Assembly (NCBI RefSeq): GCF_002933465.1
Contig: NZ_PSZE01000018.1
Location: 1-64,000, forward strand
DNA from: Nocardia nova
GTDB lineage: Bacteria > Actinomycetota > Actinomycetes > Mycobacteriales > Mycobacteriaceae
Direction of reading: 5' to 3'
DNA length: 64,000 nucleotides
Shown here piece by piece: positions 42,735 through 50,992 of the stretch (position 1 is the first letter of the stretch; each line of letters opens with the position of its first letter). The translations under genes and the position numbers were made by a program. The notes beneath the pieces are model-generated. The model worked only from the letters and a program-made list of their open reading frames with translations. It was not told the origin of the DNA and did no database searches.

Positions 42735-43876
42735 GATGGATCGATCTCCTCGGTGCGGGTGAGCCCCGGCGGCAGCCCGAACGCGGCCGGCCCGCCCGCG
42801 CGGTCCAGGGCGGAGCGGACGAACCGGTCGTCGACGAGTTCGCCGTGCGCGCTCGCCGGATCGAGGCGGGACAGGAAGCGAGTGTCGCCGTCGACGATGG
42901 TGTCGTGCATGGCGGTGGCGAGCGCGGCGGTGAAACTCGGAAAGGGGAAGGGCTGGAAGCCGATTCGCTGGGGTCGCCAGTCCGGATGCCGGACCGCGAT
43001 CCGGTCGGAATAGGTCAGCGCCTTGGTGACGGCGGGCAGCGGCTGCGGGAGATACCGCCCCGCGAGCTGTTTCGCCGCCGCCGCGCGGTCGGCGCCGATC
43101 CGCTGCTGCGCGGCGACCACCGAATCCGCCACCGCCTGCGCCACGCCGGGCCGGGTGTCCAGCAAGTCCTGGTGCACCACCAGCGCGCAGCAGCCGTGGT
43201 CGCGCCACAGATCGCCGAGAAAGCGGTGGATCCGTCCGACGCCGCGCAGTTCCGCTCCCGCGTTGAACGGGTCGGCGACGGTGAAGGCACTGATCGACCC
43301 GTTGGCCAGGGCTGGGATCATATCCGAGGGACTCATCACGATCAGCTCCACCGTGCCCGCCGAGCGGGCCGCCGATCCACGGATCACCGGTCGTAAACCG
43401 TTGGCGCGCAACAGTTGCTGAATCAGGATGTTGTGGATCGACCACCAGAACGGGATCGCCACCTGCGTTCCGGCCAGTTGTCCCAGCTCGGTGATGCCCG
43501 GAGCCACGGTCAGCGCGGAACCGTTGGTGTGGTTCCAGCCCAGGATCCGAGCGGGCACGCCCAGGCCGAACCGCAACTGGATCGCCATCGGCATCAGCAG
43601 GTGCACGATATCGACTTGGTGGGTGAGGAATGCCTCGGCGAGGGCCGACCAGCTGCGGAACAGCACGGGCTGGGCGAGTTGGGTACCGCGTTCGGCGATC
43701 AGCAGCGGGGCGGCGTCGGTGATCGGCAGATATCCGATCCGCAGCCGCTCACCGCTCGTACCGCGGCGGTCGGCCGCGGCCACGCCGAGGTCGGTCAATC
43801 CGGCCAGCCCACCGGCGGCGACGAGTCCGGCGCACCCGCACAGCAGGCCACGCCGCGAGATCACGGGTCGTCTCAT
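42731..43876 (-). CDS. ABC transporter substrate-binding protein (SsuA/TauA-like)
   Basis: A 381-residue exported binding protein. The N-terminus ISRRGLLCGCAGLVAAGG combines a twin-arginine-like motif with a lipobox-like LLCGC, so it is probably a Tat-dependent lipoprotein. LRIGYLPITDAAPLLIAERG is the standard start of the NMT1/SsuA-like fold, and FTVADPFNAGAELRGVG and GCCALVVHQDLLDTRPG follow. These proteins bind sulfonates, taurine, nitrate or thiamin precursors; the sulfur-type leader peptide upstream favours a sulfur compound. ATGA overlaps connect it to the ATPase and permease genes. Confidence 0.85.
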   Translation of the reverse strand: MRRPVISRRGLLCGCAGLVAAGGLAGLTDLGVAAADRRGTSGERLRIGYLPITDAAPLLIAERGTQLAQPVLFRSWSALAEAFLTHQVDIVHLLMPMAIQLRFGLGVPARILGWNHTNGSALTVAPGITELGQLAGTQVAIPFWWSIHNILIQQLLRANGLRPVIRGSAARSAGTVELIVMSPSDMIPALANGSISAFTVADPFNAGAELRGVGRIHRFLGDLWRDHGCCALVVHQDLLDTRPGVAQAVADSVVAAQQRIGADRAAAAKQLAGRYLPQPLPAVTKALTYSDRIAVRHPDWRPQRIGFQPFPFPSFTAALATAMHDTIVDGDTRFLSRLDPASAHGELVDDRFVRSALDRAGGPAAFGLPPGLTRTEEIDPS

Positions 43877-44604
43877 ACCGGCACCGACATATCGCGATAG
43901 CGGTCGATGATGCTGTGCCGCAGCGTGTTCCGCTCGTCGTCCGAGGTGGGACGCGGGAATTGCGCGCGCACGGTCCCGCCGTGTCCGATGAGGACGATCC
44001 GGTCGCCCAACCGCAGCGCCTCGTCGACATCGTGGGTGACCAGGACGGTGGTGCAGCCGAGGTCGGCGACCAGTGTGGCGAGCCAGTCCTGCAGGTCTGC
44101 GCGTACCGCCGGATCCAGGGCGCTGAAGGGTTCATCGAGCAGCAGCAGCCGCGGCCGCACCGCGACGGCCCGCATCACCGCGACCCGCTGCGCCTGTCCG
44201 CCGGAGAGCTGATCGGGCATCCGGTCGGCCAGCCCGGCCAAGCCGAACCGCTCGAGCAGTGCGTCCGCCGCCGCGGGATCGAAATCGCCGCGGTGGCGGG
44301 CGAATCGGCCGCCGAACCGGACGTTGTCGCGCACGGTCAGCCACGGCATCAGCAGTGGCTGCTGGAACACCATGCCGGTGGCCGGATTCGCCTGCCGCCC
44401 TTCGCCCCAGCCGATGCTGCCGCCGTCGAGCCGGTCCAGTCCGGCGATGATCCGCAGCAGCGTCGATTTGCCGCTGCCGCTAGGGCCGAGGATCACCAGC
44501 GACTCGCCCGCCGTGATCTCCAGATCGACGCCGTCGAGGACCGGTGTGCCGTGGTGGGCGTAGCTCTTGCGCGCGCCCGCTAGTCGTACTGCGACAGTTC
44601 CCAT
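43873..44604 (-). CDS. ABC transporter ATP-binding protein (SsuB/TauB-like)
   Basis: A 243-residue cytoplasmic ATPase. Walker A is VILGPSGSGKSTLLRIIAGL, the signature is QLSGGQAQRVAVMRA, and Walker B is LLLLDEPFSALDP, then the H-loop VLVTHDVDEALRLGD. A conserved MVFQQPLLMPWLTV Q-loop segment is typical of the sulfonate/nitrate group. It powers the permease next to it. The start at 44604 lies 25 bp inside the end of the flavoenzyme gene upstream, so the genes are tightly coupled. Confidence 0.92.
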   Translation of the reverse strand: MGTVAVRLAGARKSYAHHGTPVLDGVDLEITAGESLVILGPSGSGKSTLLRIIAGLDRLDGGSIGWGEGRQANPATGMVFQQPLLMPWLTVRDNVRFGGRFARHRGDFDPAAADALLERFGLAGLADRMPDQLSGGQAQRVAVMRAVAVRPRLLLLDEPFSALDPAVRADLQDWLATLVADLGCTTVLVTHDVDEALRLGDRIVLIGHGGTVRAQFPRPTSDDERNTLRHSIIDRYRDMSVPV

Positions 44605-45611
44605 CGCAATTGGCCTTCCGAAGGAGATTGAACGGGCAGGAAGGCGGCCTCGCGGAACCGCCGGTTGGTATCGCAGCCCCGCGCGAATCCGGCGCCGCCG
44701 CGCAGCGTCGATTCCAGCCGGGTGGCATCCACCGCGGTCCGGGACGCGTCGAGCCGCAACCGGATCAGATCGGCCGCCGCGACCCGGCCCGGATCGGTGG
44801 CGAAGTCGTAGAGCCGCGCGCGCACGGATTCCTGCCGGGCCGCGAGACCGGTGTGCTCGTCGCAAAATTGGGCGCCGAGACCGTCGAGCAAGACCGCGGC
44901 CTCGGCCACCGATCTGCCCGCGATGCCGCTGCAGAACGCGGTCTGCAGGAGCAGGAATATCGGCCGGATTGCGGCGCCGAAGAGGGGCAGATCCGAGGTC
45001 ACGAGTTGCTCGTCGGGCACCTCGACACGGTCGAAGATCAGCGCGGTCGAACCGGTGGCGCCCAGTGCCAGCAGTTCCGGTGCGGGGCGCACCCGCACGC
45101 CGTCGGCACCGGCGGCGACGACGGCGACACACCCGGATCCCTCACGATCGCGGTAGGGAAACACGATCAGCGCGTCGTCGAAGACGTTGGAGGCCCAGGC
45201 GATCGGGCCCGAGACCGAGCGGACGGCGCCCTCGTCGGCCCGCAGCGGCAACTCGCCGAGGCCTGCGAGGTGTTTGAGTGCCGCGGCCATCGCGGTGACG
45301 CCCACCCGGCGTCCGGACGCGAGGTCGTCCAGGTACCGCCCCTGCACCGATTCCGGTGCGCGCCGGACGTATTCGAGGGTCATCCGCTGGGCCCACAGCG
45401 AGAATCCGGCAGCGAGGCTTTCGGCGGCGACCTCTTCCACCACGGCGGCGAATTCGCGAATATCGCTGTCGCCCAATCCGATCGAGAGCAGATCCCGGGC
45501 CCCGATCTCGGCGATGTCTGCCCGCACGTCGGTGGTGGCGGCATCGAGCGCGGCGGCGCGGGCGCGCACGAAGGCGGCCACCGCCGCCCGGGCCGGTGCG
45601 GTGACGCTCAT
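44580..45611 (-). CDS. Acyl-CoA-dehydrogenase-like flavoprotein (SfnB/DszC-type)
   Basis: A 343-residue protein with the three-part acyl-CoA dehydrogenase fold: an N-terminal helical part (FAAVVEEVAAESLAAGFSLW), a beta domain (VRVRPAPELLALGATGSTAL, LIFDRVEVPDEQLV) and a C-terminal helical domain with a TLRGGAGFARGCDTNRRFRE segment. It lacks the strong catalytic-Glu region of fatty-acid enzymes. In sulfonate and sulfone operons such proteins (SfnB, DszC relatives) are FMN-dependent oxygenases. Its place between a DUF4242 gene and a sulfonate-type ABC transporter supports an organosulfur role. ATGA overlaps the gene before it. Confidence 0.75.
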   Translation of the reverse strand: MSVTAPARAAVAAFVRARAAALDAATTDVRADIAEIGARDLLSIGLGDSDIREFAAVVEEVAAESLAAGFSLWAQRMTLEYVRRAPESVQGRYLDDLASGRRVGVTAMAAALKHLAGLGELPLRADEGAVRSVSGPIAWASNVFDDALIVFPYRDREGSGCVAVVAAGADGVRVRPAPELLALGATGSTALIFDRVEVPDEQLVTSDLPLFGAAIRPIFLLLQTAFCSGIAGRSVAEAAVLLDGLGAQFCDEHTGLAARQESVRARLYDFATDPGRVAAADLIRLRLDASRTAVDATRLESTLRGGAGFARGCDTNRRFREAAFLPVQSPSEGQLRWELSQYD

Positions 45612-46129
45612 GTCCGCGGATCCGCGAGCGTGTGCAGCCGGTCGACCGGGGTGCTGACCGCGTCGCGCGCCCGGCGCACCGCCGCCTCGTCCGGCGCGTC
45701 GTAGAAGCACAGGCATTTGGCCGTGTCCTCGCGCACGTAGGTGCGCAGGAAGCTGACCTCGGGGACGTCGGCGTATTTCGGCGCATTGGCCTTCTTGCGC
45801 GCGAGGTAGGTGTCCATGTCGATCTCGGCCGGAATATCCCATTCGACCAGGTATCCGGCGGCGGGACGGGCGGCTTTGACGGTGGCGAGGTCGGCGCCGA
45901 CCAGCCGCACCTGATGCGGCCCGTCGACCGCGGCCGCGAACACCTGGTCCGCGGCCAGTGTGGGAGCAGCACATCCGGCGAATTCGGCGATCGCGAAGAT
46001 CCGCGCCGCACCGGTGGTGACCTGTGCCTCGATGAGTTCACCGCCGGCATTGTCGGCGTGCGCGCCGAATTCGCCGATGGTGCGACCGGGCTCGCCGGTG
46101 GGCACGAGTTCGTACAGATACAGAGACAT
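45608..46129 (-). CDS. DUF4242 (SCO4226-like) protein
   Basis: A 173-residue cytosolic protein with two halves: MSLYLYELVPTGEPGRTIGE near the start and, in the second half, YLVEWDIPAEIDMDTYLARK with VSFLRTYVREDTAKCLCFYD. The latter matches the DUF4242 pattern of ferredoxin-like small proteins such as the nickel-binding SCO4226. The CLCFYDAPDE block holds two Cys. Its function is not known. It is the first structural gene of the operon, 105 bp after the leader peptide stop, and couples to the next gene by ATGA. Confidence 0.75.
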   Translation of the reverse strand: MSLYLYELVPTGEPGRTIGEFGAHADNAGGELIEAQVTTGAARIFAIAEFAGCAAPTLAADQVFAAAVDGPHQVRLVGADLATVKAARPAAGYLVEWDIPAEIDMDTYLARKKANAPKYADVPEVSFLRTYVREDTAKCLCFYDAPDEAAVRRARDAVSTPVDRLHTLADPRT

Positions 46130-46209
46130 CGAAAGCCGCCTTTCGGAACAGGCTCGGAGAAGGGCTCGACGGCCGCGCGACAGACGGCCGGAGATATGCG
46201 CGAACGAAC

Positions 46210-46234
46210 GACGTCCCGCGGGAACGCGGACGTC
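46210..46234 (-). terminator. Attenuator-like hairpin after the leader peptide
   Basis: On the minus strand GACGTCCGCG pairs with CGCGGGACGTC, with one bulged G and a short loop. It begins immediately after the leader-peptide stop codon. A hairpin at this point could terminate transcription or hide translation signals depending on where the ribosome pauses. Confidence 0.55.
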
Positions 46235-46315
46235 TCAGCGCCGGTGGTAACAGGCAGCGCCCGCCACGCGCACGAGATCCACGTGCAGTCGGCGAGTGAG
46301 GTTGCTGCGGGTCAC
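46235..46315 (-). CDS. 26-residue leader peptide of the sulfur-type operon
   Basis: A GTG at 46315 opens a 26-codon frame containing LTRRLHVDLVRVAGAAC and ending YHRR. This fits the actinobacterial 'putative leader peptide' family, typified by an RRHVDL-like core and a Cys near the C-terminus, found before sulfur-assimilation and sulfonate operons. In mycobacteria Cys-containing leaders act in cysteine-dependent attenuation. The predicted -10 (TAGTCT) ends about seven bases upstream, so the frame is probably leaderless. A hairpin starts at its stop. The operon of five genes follows from 46129. Confidence 0.75.
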   Translation of the reverse strand: MTRSNLTRRLHVDLVRVAGAACYHRR

Positions 46316-46321
46316 GCATTC

Positions 46322-46351
46322 AGACTAAACATGTACAGAACGTTCTGTCTA
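46322..46351. promoter_or_regulatory. Promoter of the sulfur-type operon with TetR operator
   Basis: On the minus strand TAGACA (46351-46346) and TAGTCT (46327-46322) are separated by 18 bp. The perfect palindrome ACAGAACGTTCTGT (46335-46348) lies inside the spacer and overlaps the -35. It is also 19-32 bp before the divergent TetR start, so one site can control both directions. Confidence 0.7.
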
Positions 46352-46366
46352 CTCCAAGGGATGGTT

Positions 46367-46978
46367 ATGGTGGAAGACGTGGCCACAACAACGGAGCCGG
46401 CCGAACGGCAGCAGTCGACCCGGCGCGGCAAACCCACGCCGGCGCAGCGCCTGCTGGACACCGCGACCGACCTGTTCTCGCGCTACGGCATCCGCGCGGT
46501 CGGCATCGACCGGGTGCTGGCCGAGGCCGGGGTGGCGCGGGCGAGCCTGTATCAGAGTTACGGCTCCAAAGACGCTCTGGTGCAGGCTTATCTGGAACAC
46601 CTCGATCGCCGCGACCGCAGCCGCTGGGACGAGGCGGTGGCAGCGGTTCGCGAACCGGTGGACAAGGTGCTGATGTTCTTCGATCTCGCGCTGGCCTCGG
46701 CGCCCACCAAGGGGTTCCGCGGCTGCCAATACGCCAACGCCGCCACCGAATTTCCCGATCAGGCGCTGGAACCGGTTGTGGCCCACCGCCGCTGGATGCT
46801 CGACACCCTGACCACTCTGCTCCGCGAGTGCGGCAGCGCCGATCCCGAGGAACTGGCCGCGCGCCTCCAGCTCGTCTACGACGGCGCACTGTCGGGATCG
46901 AAATTCGCCCACTCGCTCGAACCGCTGCGGACGGGCCGCGGCCTCGCCGCCCAGTTGATCGCCCAGTCACTGCGATGA
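46367..46978 (+). CDS. TetR-family regulator, divergent from the sulfur-type operon
   Basis: A 203-residue protein. The HTH is TPAQRLLDTATDLFSRYGIR with IDRVLAEAGVARASLYQSYG, and the ligand domain has ASAPTKGFRGCQYANAATEF with a Cys that could sense thiols or oxidants. The ATG at 46367 is seven bases from AAGGGA; the ATG at 46361 is an alternative. The perfect palindrome ACAGAACGTTCTGT in the divergent promoter is its likely operator, which would place the transport operon under its control. Ligand unknown. Confidence 0.85.
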   Translation: MVEDVATTTEPAERQQSTRRGKPTPAQRLLDTATDLFSRYGIRAVGIDRVLAEAGVARASLYQSYGSKDALVQAYLEHLDRRDRSRWDEAVAAVREPVDKVLMFFDLALASAPTKGFRGCQYANAATEFPDQALEPVVAHRRWMLDTLTTLLRECGSADPEELAARLQLVYDGALSGSKFAHSLEPLRTGRGLAAQLIAQSLR

Positions 46979-47053
46979 CCGCGAGCCGAATCCGGCCCCA
47001 GCGCTAATATAACGCTTGTACGGTTTTAGCACCTTCGGCGAGTGGAGCAGCTT

Positions 47054-47824
47054 ATGTGGGATCCCGAGAAGTACCGCAGTTTCGGCGACCATCGCTCGCG
47101 GCCGTTCTTCGAACTGATCGCGCGCATCGATGCCGAGAATCCACGCCGGGTGGTCGATCTGGGGTGCGGGCCCGGACAGCTGACCGGCGTGCTGGCTCGG
47201 CGCTGGCCGCAGGCGCGGATCGACGCGTTCGATTCCTCACCCGAAATGGTCGCTGCCGCACGGGAATCCGGTATCGACGCCGAAGTGCGCTCCGCCGAGG
47301 AGTGGCAGCCCGCACCCGATACCGACGTCGTGGTGACCAATGCGGTGCTGCAGTGGGTGCCGACGCATACCGCGCTGCTGCCGCAGTGGATGGCGGCGCT
47401 GCCGTCCGGGGCCTGGCTGGCGTTGCAGGTGCCGGGCAACTTCGACGCCCCCTCCCATGTCGCCATCCGCGAACTCGCCGCGCGCGACGAGTGGCGGCCA
47501 CGCCTGGAATCGAGCGGCATCCTGCACCCTCGCGACGTCCTCGATCCGAGCGGCTACGCGGCGGTGCTCACCGCGGCGGGATGCACGGTCGACGCCTGGG
47601 AGACCACCTATCTACAGCGGCTGACCGGCACGGATCCAGTCCTCGAATGGGTGACCGGGACGGCCCTGCGGCCGGTGCGCGGCGCGCTCGACGACGAGGA
47701 GTGGGCACGCTTCACCACCCAGCTCGCCCCACTCCTGCGCGCGGCCTACCCCCAGCGCGCCGACGGGACGACCTGGTTGCCGTTCCGGCGAATCTTCGCC
47801 GTCGCGCACAAATCCGGCGACTGA
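47054..47824 (+). CDS. tam: Trans-aconitate 2-methyltransferase-like enzyme
   Basis: A 256-residue class I methyltransferase. WDPEKYRSFGDHRSRPFFEL is the usual start of Tam proteins, and VVDLGCGPGQLTGVLARRWP is the SAM motif, followed by IDAFDSSPEMVAAAR and DVVVTNAVLQWVP. Tam methylates trans-aconitate, an inhibitor formed from cis-aconitate, in the cytosol. ATG 47054 has GGAG seven bases upstream; a longer frame from 47042 is not needed. It stands alone after the TetR gene. Confidence 0.85.
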   Translation: MWDPEKYRSFGDHRSRPFFELIARIDAENPRRVVDLGCGPGQLTGVLARRWPQARIDAFDSSPEMVAAARESGIDAEVRSAEEWQPAPDTDVVVTNAVLQWVPTHTALLPQWMAALPSGAWLALQVPGNFDAPSHVAIRELAARDEWRPRLESSGILHPRDVLDPSGYAAVLTAAGCTVDAWETTYLQRLTGTDPVLEWVTGTALRPVRGALDDEEWARFTTQLAPLLRAAYPQRADGTTWLPFRRIFAVAHKSGD

Positions 47825-47956
47825 CTGTGCTGACCTGAGAGGTCGGGGACGCGGCTGGCTGGTGGGTGTCCGCCCGCGTACGCGGCAAGAGACGCGGCCG
47901 TAACATCGAATGAGCTCCACCCATGTCTGATAGCCCCGACCGATGCGGAGGACATC

Positions 47957-48652
47957 ATGACCACACCGAGCGATTTCACGTTCGAGAACGCATACCAGGG
48001 CCAGGACGGCCCCTTCTCGGGCGCCACACCGCCCTGGAGTATCGGCGAGCCGCAGCCGGAGCTGAAAGCGCTTGCCGAACAAGGGAAATTTCACGGCGAC
48101 GTCCTCGACGTCGGCTGCGGCGAAGCCGCGATCTCGCTGTATCTGGCCGAGCTCGGCTTGACGACGGTCGGGCTCGACTCCGCCCCGACCGCCATCGAAC
48201 TGGCCCGCGCCGAGGCCGCACGGCGCGGACTGACCACCGCCACCTACGAGGTCGCCGACGTCACCTCGTTCACCGGGTACGACGGCAGGTTCGGCACCAT
48301 CGTCGACAGCACCCTCTTCCATTCGATCCCGGTCGACCAGCGGGACGGGTATCAACGGTCGATCGTCCGGGCGGCGGCCCCGGGAGCGTCCTACTTCGTA
48401 CTCGTCTTCGACCGTAAGGCGTTGCCGGTCTCGCCCGAGGGGTTCGGCCCCAATCCGGTGACCGAAGACGAACTGCGCGACGAGGTTTCGAAGTACTGGG
48501 TCATCGACGACATCCGCCCGGCTCGCATCCACGTCAACGATCTCCCCCGCGACGATCGGTCACCGGTCCGGTTCGAGGATGTGCGCGACGAGCCCGGCGG
48601 CCGCAGCTCGGTCCCCGCCTGGTTGCTGCAAGCCCACCTGGCTCTGGCCTGA
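47957..48652 (+). CDS. Class I SAM-dependent methyltransferase
   Basis: A 231-residue enzyme. The SAM motif is HGDVLDVGCGEAAISLYLAE, then TTVGLDSAPTAIELARAEAA, and GTIVDSTLFHSIPVDQRDGY is the acceptor-side region. The start of the protein, PPWSIGEPQPELKALAEQG, is the form seen in the thiopurine/tellurite-type methyltransferase family. The acceptor cannot be named with confidence. ATG 47957 is preceded by GCGGAGGAC. A strong terminator follows. Confidence 0.85.
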   Translation: MTTPSDFTFENAYQGQDGPFSGATPPWSIGEPQPELKALAEQGKFHGDVLDVGCGEAAISLYLAELGLTTVGLDSAPTAIELARAEAARRGLTTATYEVADVTSFTGYDGRFGTIVDSTLFHSIPVDQRDGYQRSIVRAAAPGASYFVLVFDRKALPVSPEGFGPNPVTEDELRDEVSKYWVIDDIRPARIHVNDLPRDDRSPVRFEDVRDEPGGRSSVPAWLLQAHLALA

Positions 48653-48671
48653 CGGCGCCCCTGGCGTCAGG

Positions 48672-48694
48672 GCCGGGCCCGGTTCGGGCCCGGC
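48672..48694. terminator. Bidirectional hairpin terminator
   Basis: GCCGGGCCCG pairs perfectly with CGGGCCCGGC around a three-base loop, between convergent genes ending at 48652 and 48709. Confidence 0.8.
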
Positions 48695-48708
48695 TCGCAC
48701 CATCGTGG

Positions 48709-49521
48709 TCAGCGTTCGTGCGGGTAGCGGCGATCCACATAGCGTCCCGGATCGGTGCCCTCGGTTTCGATGCGCTCCTTGCGCACGGTGTCGCCGACGG
48801 TCTCCCGCTCCTCGACGTCGTCGACGGCCAGACGCACGCGTTCGACCGGCACGGTCTCCTTGTCCACGGTCACCCGGTCGCGGTGCAGGGTGACCTCCTG
48901 TTCCTCGTCGCCCAGGGAGGTCTGCCCGTACGCGCCGGCGTCGGTGACCGGTTCACGTTCCACGCGGACCTCTTCGTGGCTGGTGGGCACCGTGCCCGTC
49001 TGGTCCTCGGCGACGACGTACTTGCGCAGGCGCGCCGTGCCGGCCGCCTCGCGCTGGGTGTCGACGTTCAAGCGTTCCTCGGAGCGGATCAGGCCCTGGC
49101 CGCCGGTGGGATCGGTGGCCGCGTGGCGTCCGCTCGGGCCGCCATCGGGACGCGCCGTCCCCTGCCCGCCGTCGCGCACGGCACGGCCGTAGGCGTCCCA
49201 GCCGGAGTGGTTCGGGTCGACGTGATAGTGGCGGAACAGCTGTTGCTCGCCTTCCCGGCTGATGTGCCCGTCCTGTTCCACAGCGGGCGCGGATTTGACC
49301 GTCGCCTTGTCCACATTCACCCGCAGCGCGTCGGACTGCGGATTGTGCCGCGCCCCGGCCAGCGGGACCAGCGAATCGTGGCGGAACAAGCCCGTGGACA
49401 CCGACGCCCAAGTCGGGGAACCGGTTTCGTTGTCGACGTAGATGTGCTTGACCTTGCCGATCTTGTCGTCGTGCGAGTCGTACACGATGCTGTCCATCAG
49501 AGTGTCGAGCTGTCCGGTCAT
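48709..49521 (-). CDS. PRC-barrel and DUF2382 (YsnF/AvaK-like) stress protein
   Basis: A 270-residue cytosolic protein. The PRC-barrel is at the N-terminus (MDSIVYDSHDDKIGKVKHIY, GSPTWASVSTGLFRHDSLVP), followed by a glycine-rich middle. The DUF2382 domain follows with LIRSEERLNVDTQREAAGTA, HEEVRVEREPVTDAGAY and a final VRKERIETEG. Such proteins are induced by stress in bacteria, but their molecular role is unknown. The start at 49521 has GAGGAG upstream on the minus strand. Confidence 0.85.
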   Translation of the reverse strand: MTGQLDTLMDSIVYDSHDDKIGKVKHIYVDNETGSPTWASVSTGLFRHDSLVPLAGARHNPQSDALRVNVDKATVKSAPAVEQDGHISREGEQQLFRHYHVDPNHSGWDAYGRAVRDGGQGTARPDGGPSGRHAATDPTGGQGLIRSEERLNVDTQREAAGTARLRKYVVAEDQTGTVPTSHEEVRVEREPVTDAGAYGQTSLGDEEQEVTLHRDRVTVDKETVPVERVRLAVDDVEERETVGDTVRKERIETEGTDPGRYVDRRYPHER

Positions 49522-50117
49522 GGTTGCTCTCCTCTTCGGTACGGATCGGATGGATTCATCGGGGAATACGCCGGCATAACCGGCTGTCACCCCCGGCAGC
49601 CCAGCACGTTCGGCTACACGTCGGCAGGTACCCGGCAGTCACTCAGCGAAACCCCGCGGAGAGACATGGACATCCCTGGACAGCGGTGTGGTGCGTCACC
49701 GCTTTCGCAGGGCGGGGCCTATGCCTCGAGTGTCGGTGATCTTTCGGTTACCGGAATGCCCGCACTCGCCGACCTCGCCACCACCGACCTTCGGCGTCCG
49801 CGTCGGCCTTCGCCGAACACCTCGCCCAGCCTCTCGCCGGAACCTGACCGGAACCGGCGGACCGCTGCGGCCCGGCTCGTATTGCGCTCGGCGGCAATCG
49901 CTTCCGAAGATAGGCCGCGTCGTCACCTAGTCGAACGTCCAGATTATTCTTCACCTGCGAAAACATATGCGAGAACAAGACGGCCGTCAGGCGTTAACGG
50001 TATGATCACAGTGGGTTTACGGTCTCGCCACAATGGCCTCGCTACTCTGAATAGGTCTACAGCGACGTACGATTTCACGCTCACCGCACAGCAATTCATG
50101 CTACAAGGGGACGCTAC
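49522..50117. other. Border region before the polyketide cluster
   Basis: About 600 bases without a convincing gene. Short frames on both strands lack domain signals. TATGAT at 50001-50006 is a candidate -10 for the SARP gene; the stretch from 49930 is AT-richer. It separates the stress-protein gene from the cluster. Confidence 0.5.
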
Positions 50118-50981
50118 GTGTCGAATACTGTATATGCCCGCGTTCTTGGCCCTTTGACTCTCGCCCTCGACAATCGCAATGCGACGCCCACCGCGCAGAA
50201 GCAACGGCAATTGCTGGCATTGTTGTTGATTCGGCATTCGACGGTTGTTCCGGTCACGACACTGATCGAAGAGCTGTGGAACGACGATCCGCCGCGCAGC
50301 GCGATAACGGTCGTGCAGACCTATGTTCTGGGTATCCGAAAGAAGATGGCGCAATATCTGGATGTCGACCAGGGCGAGATCGCGGACCGATATCTCCGCA
50401 CCTGGAGCAAGGGATATATGTTCGACGCACAGGACTGTGTACTGGATTTGCGTGACTATCGCACGATGACCGACGCCGCCCGCTGCGCGTTGAATACCGG
50501 TGACGACATGCGCGCGGTGGATCTGTTCACGGCGGCCGAGGCACTGTGGACCGGTCCGGCGCTGCTGGACGTGGAGAGCGGCCTGCCGTTGTCGGCTGAG
50601 CTGTCGCATCTGGAACAGGTGCGGCTGACCGACCTCGAACTGCGAATCGAGGCTCAGTTGCGACTGGGCCGCTTCCGCGAGGTCTGCCCCGACCTGGCAC
50701 GACTGACCGCGGAGCAGCCCCTGCACGAACGACTGCAGGCGTACTACATGTACGCGCTGTGCCGTTCCGGCCGGCGACATCGCGCCCTCGAGTCCTACCA
50801 TGAATTCACCCGTTCACTGCGGCGCGAACTCGGCCTGGATCCTTGCGTGAAATTGCGCCGATTACACAGCGACATACTCAACGCCTCCGACGAATCGGTG
50901 ACCCTGATCCTCGAGCGTCGCCATGCCGGATATCTGATCGGCTGGCAGGCGGGCGCACAACGTTCCGCGACACCCGCCTGA
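50118..50981 (+). CDS. SARP-family pathway activator
   Basis: A 287-residue regulator. The N-terminal OmpR-type winged helix has VLGPLTLALDNRNATPTAQK, LIEELWNDDPPRSAITVVQT and YVLGIRKKMAQ; the C-terminal bacterial transcriptional activation domain has TAAEALWTGPALLDVESGLP, LHERLQAYYMYALCRSGRRH and YHEFTRSLRRELGLDP. SARPs recruit RNA polymerase by binding direct repeats that overlap the -35 of antibiotic genes. The GTG start is seven bases after AAGGGGAC. It stands at the edge of the type II PKS cluster, so it is the probable activator. Paired TCGAS repeats in the divergent promoters of the cluster are candidate sites. Confidence 0.88.
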   Translation: MSNTVYARVLGPLTLALDNRNATPTAQKQRQLLALLLIRHSTVVPVTTLIEELWNDDPPRSAITVVQTYVLGIRKKMAQYLDVDQGEIADRYLRTWSKGYMFDAQDCVLDLRDYRTMTDAARCALNTGDDMRAVDLFTAAEALWTGPALLDVESGLPLSAELSHLEQVRLTDLELRIEAQLRLGRFREVCPDLARLTAEQPLHERLQAYYMYALCRSGRRHRALESYHEFTRSLRRELGLDPCVKLRRLHSDILNASDESVTLILERRHAGYLIGWQAGAQRSATPA

Positions 50982-50992
50982 TCCGGCCACTT

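Noticed and set aside
49522..50117. Short frames before the SARP gene
   Set aside because: None has a ribosome-binding site with a recognisable protein. The frames on the two strands are antisense to each other.
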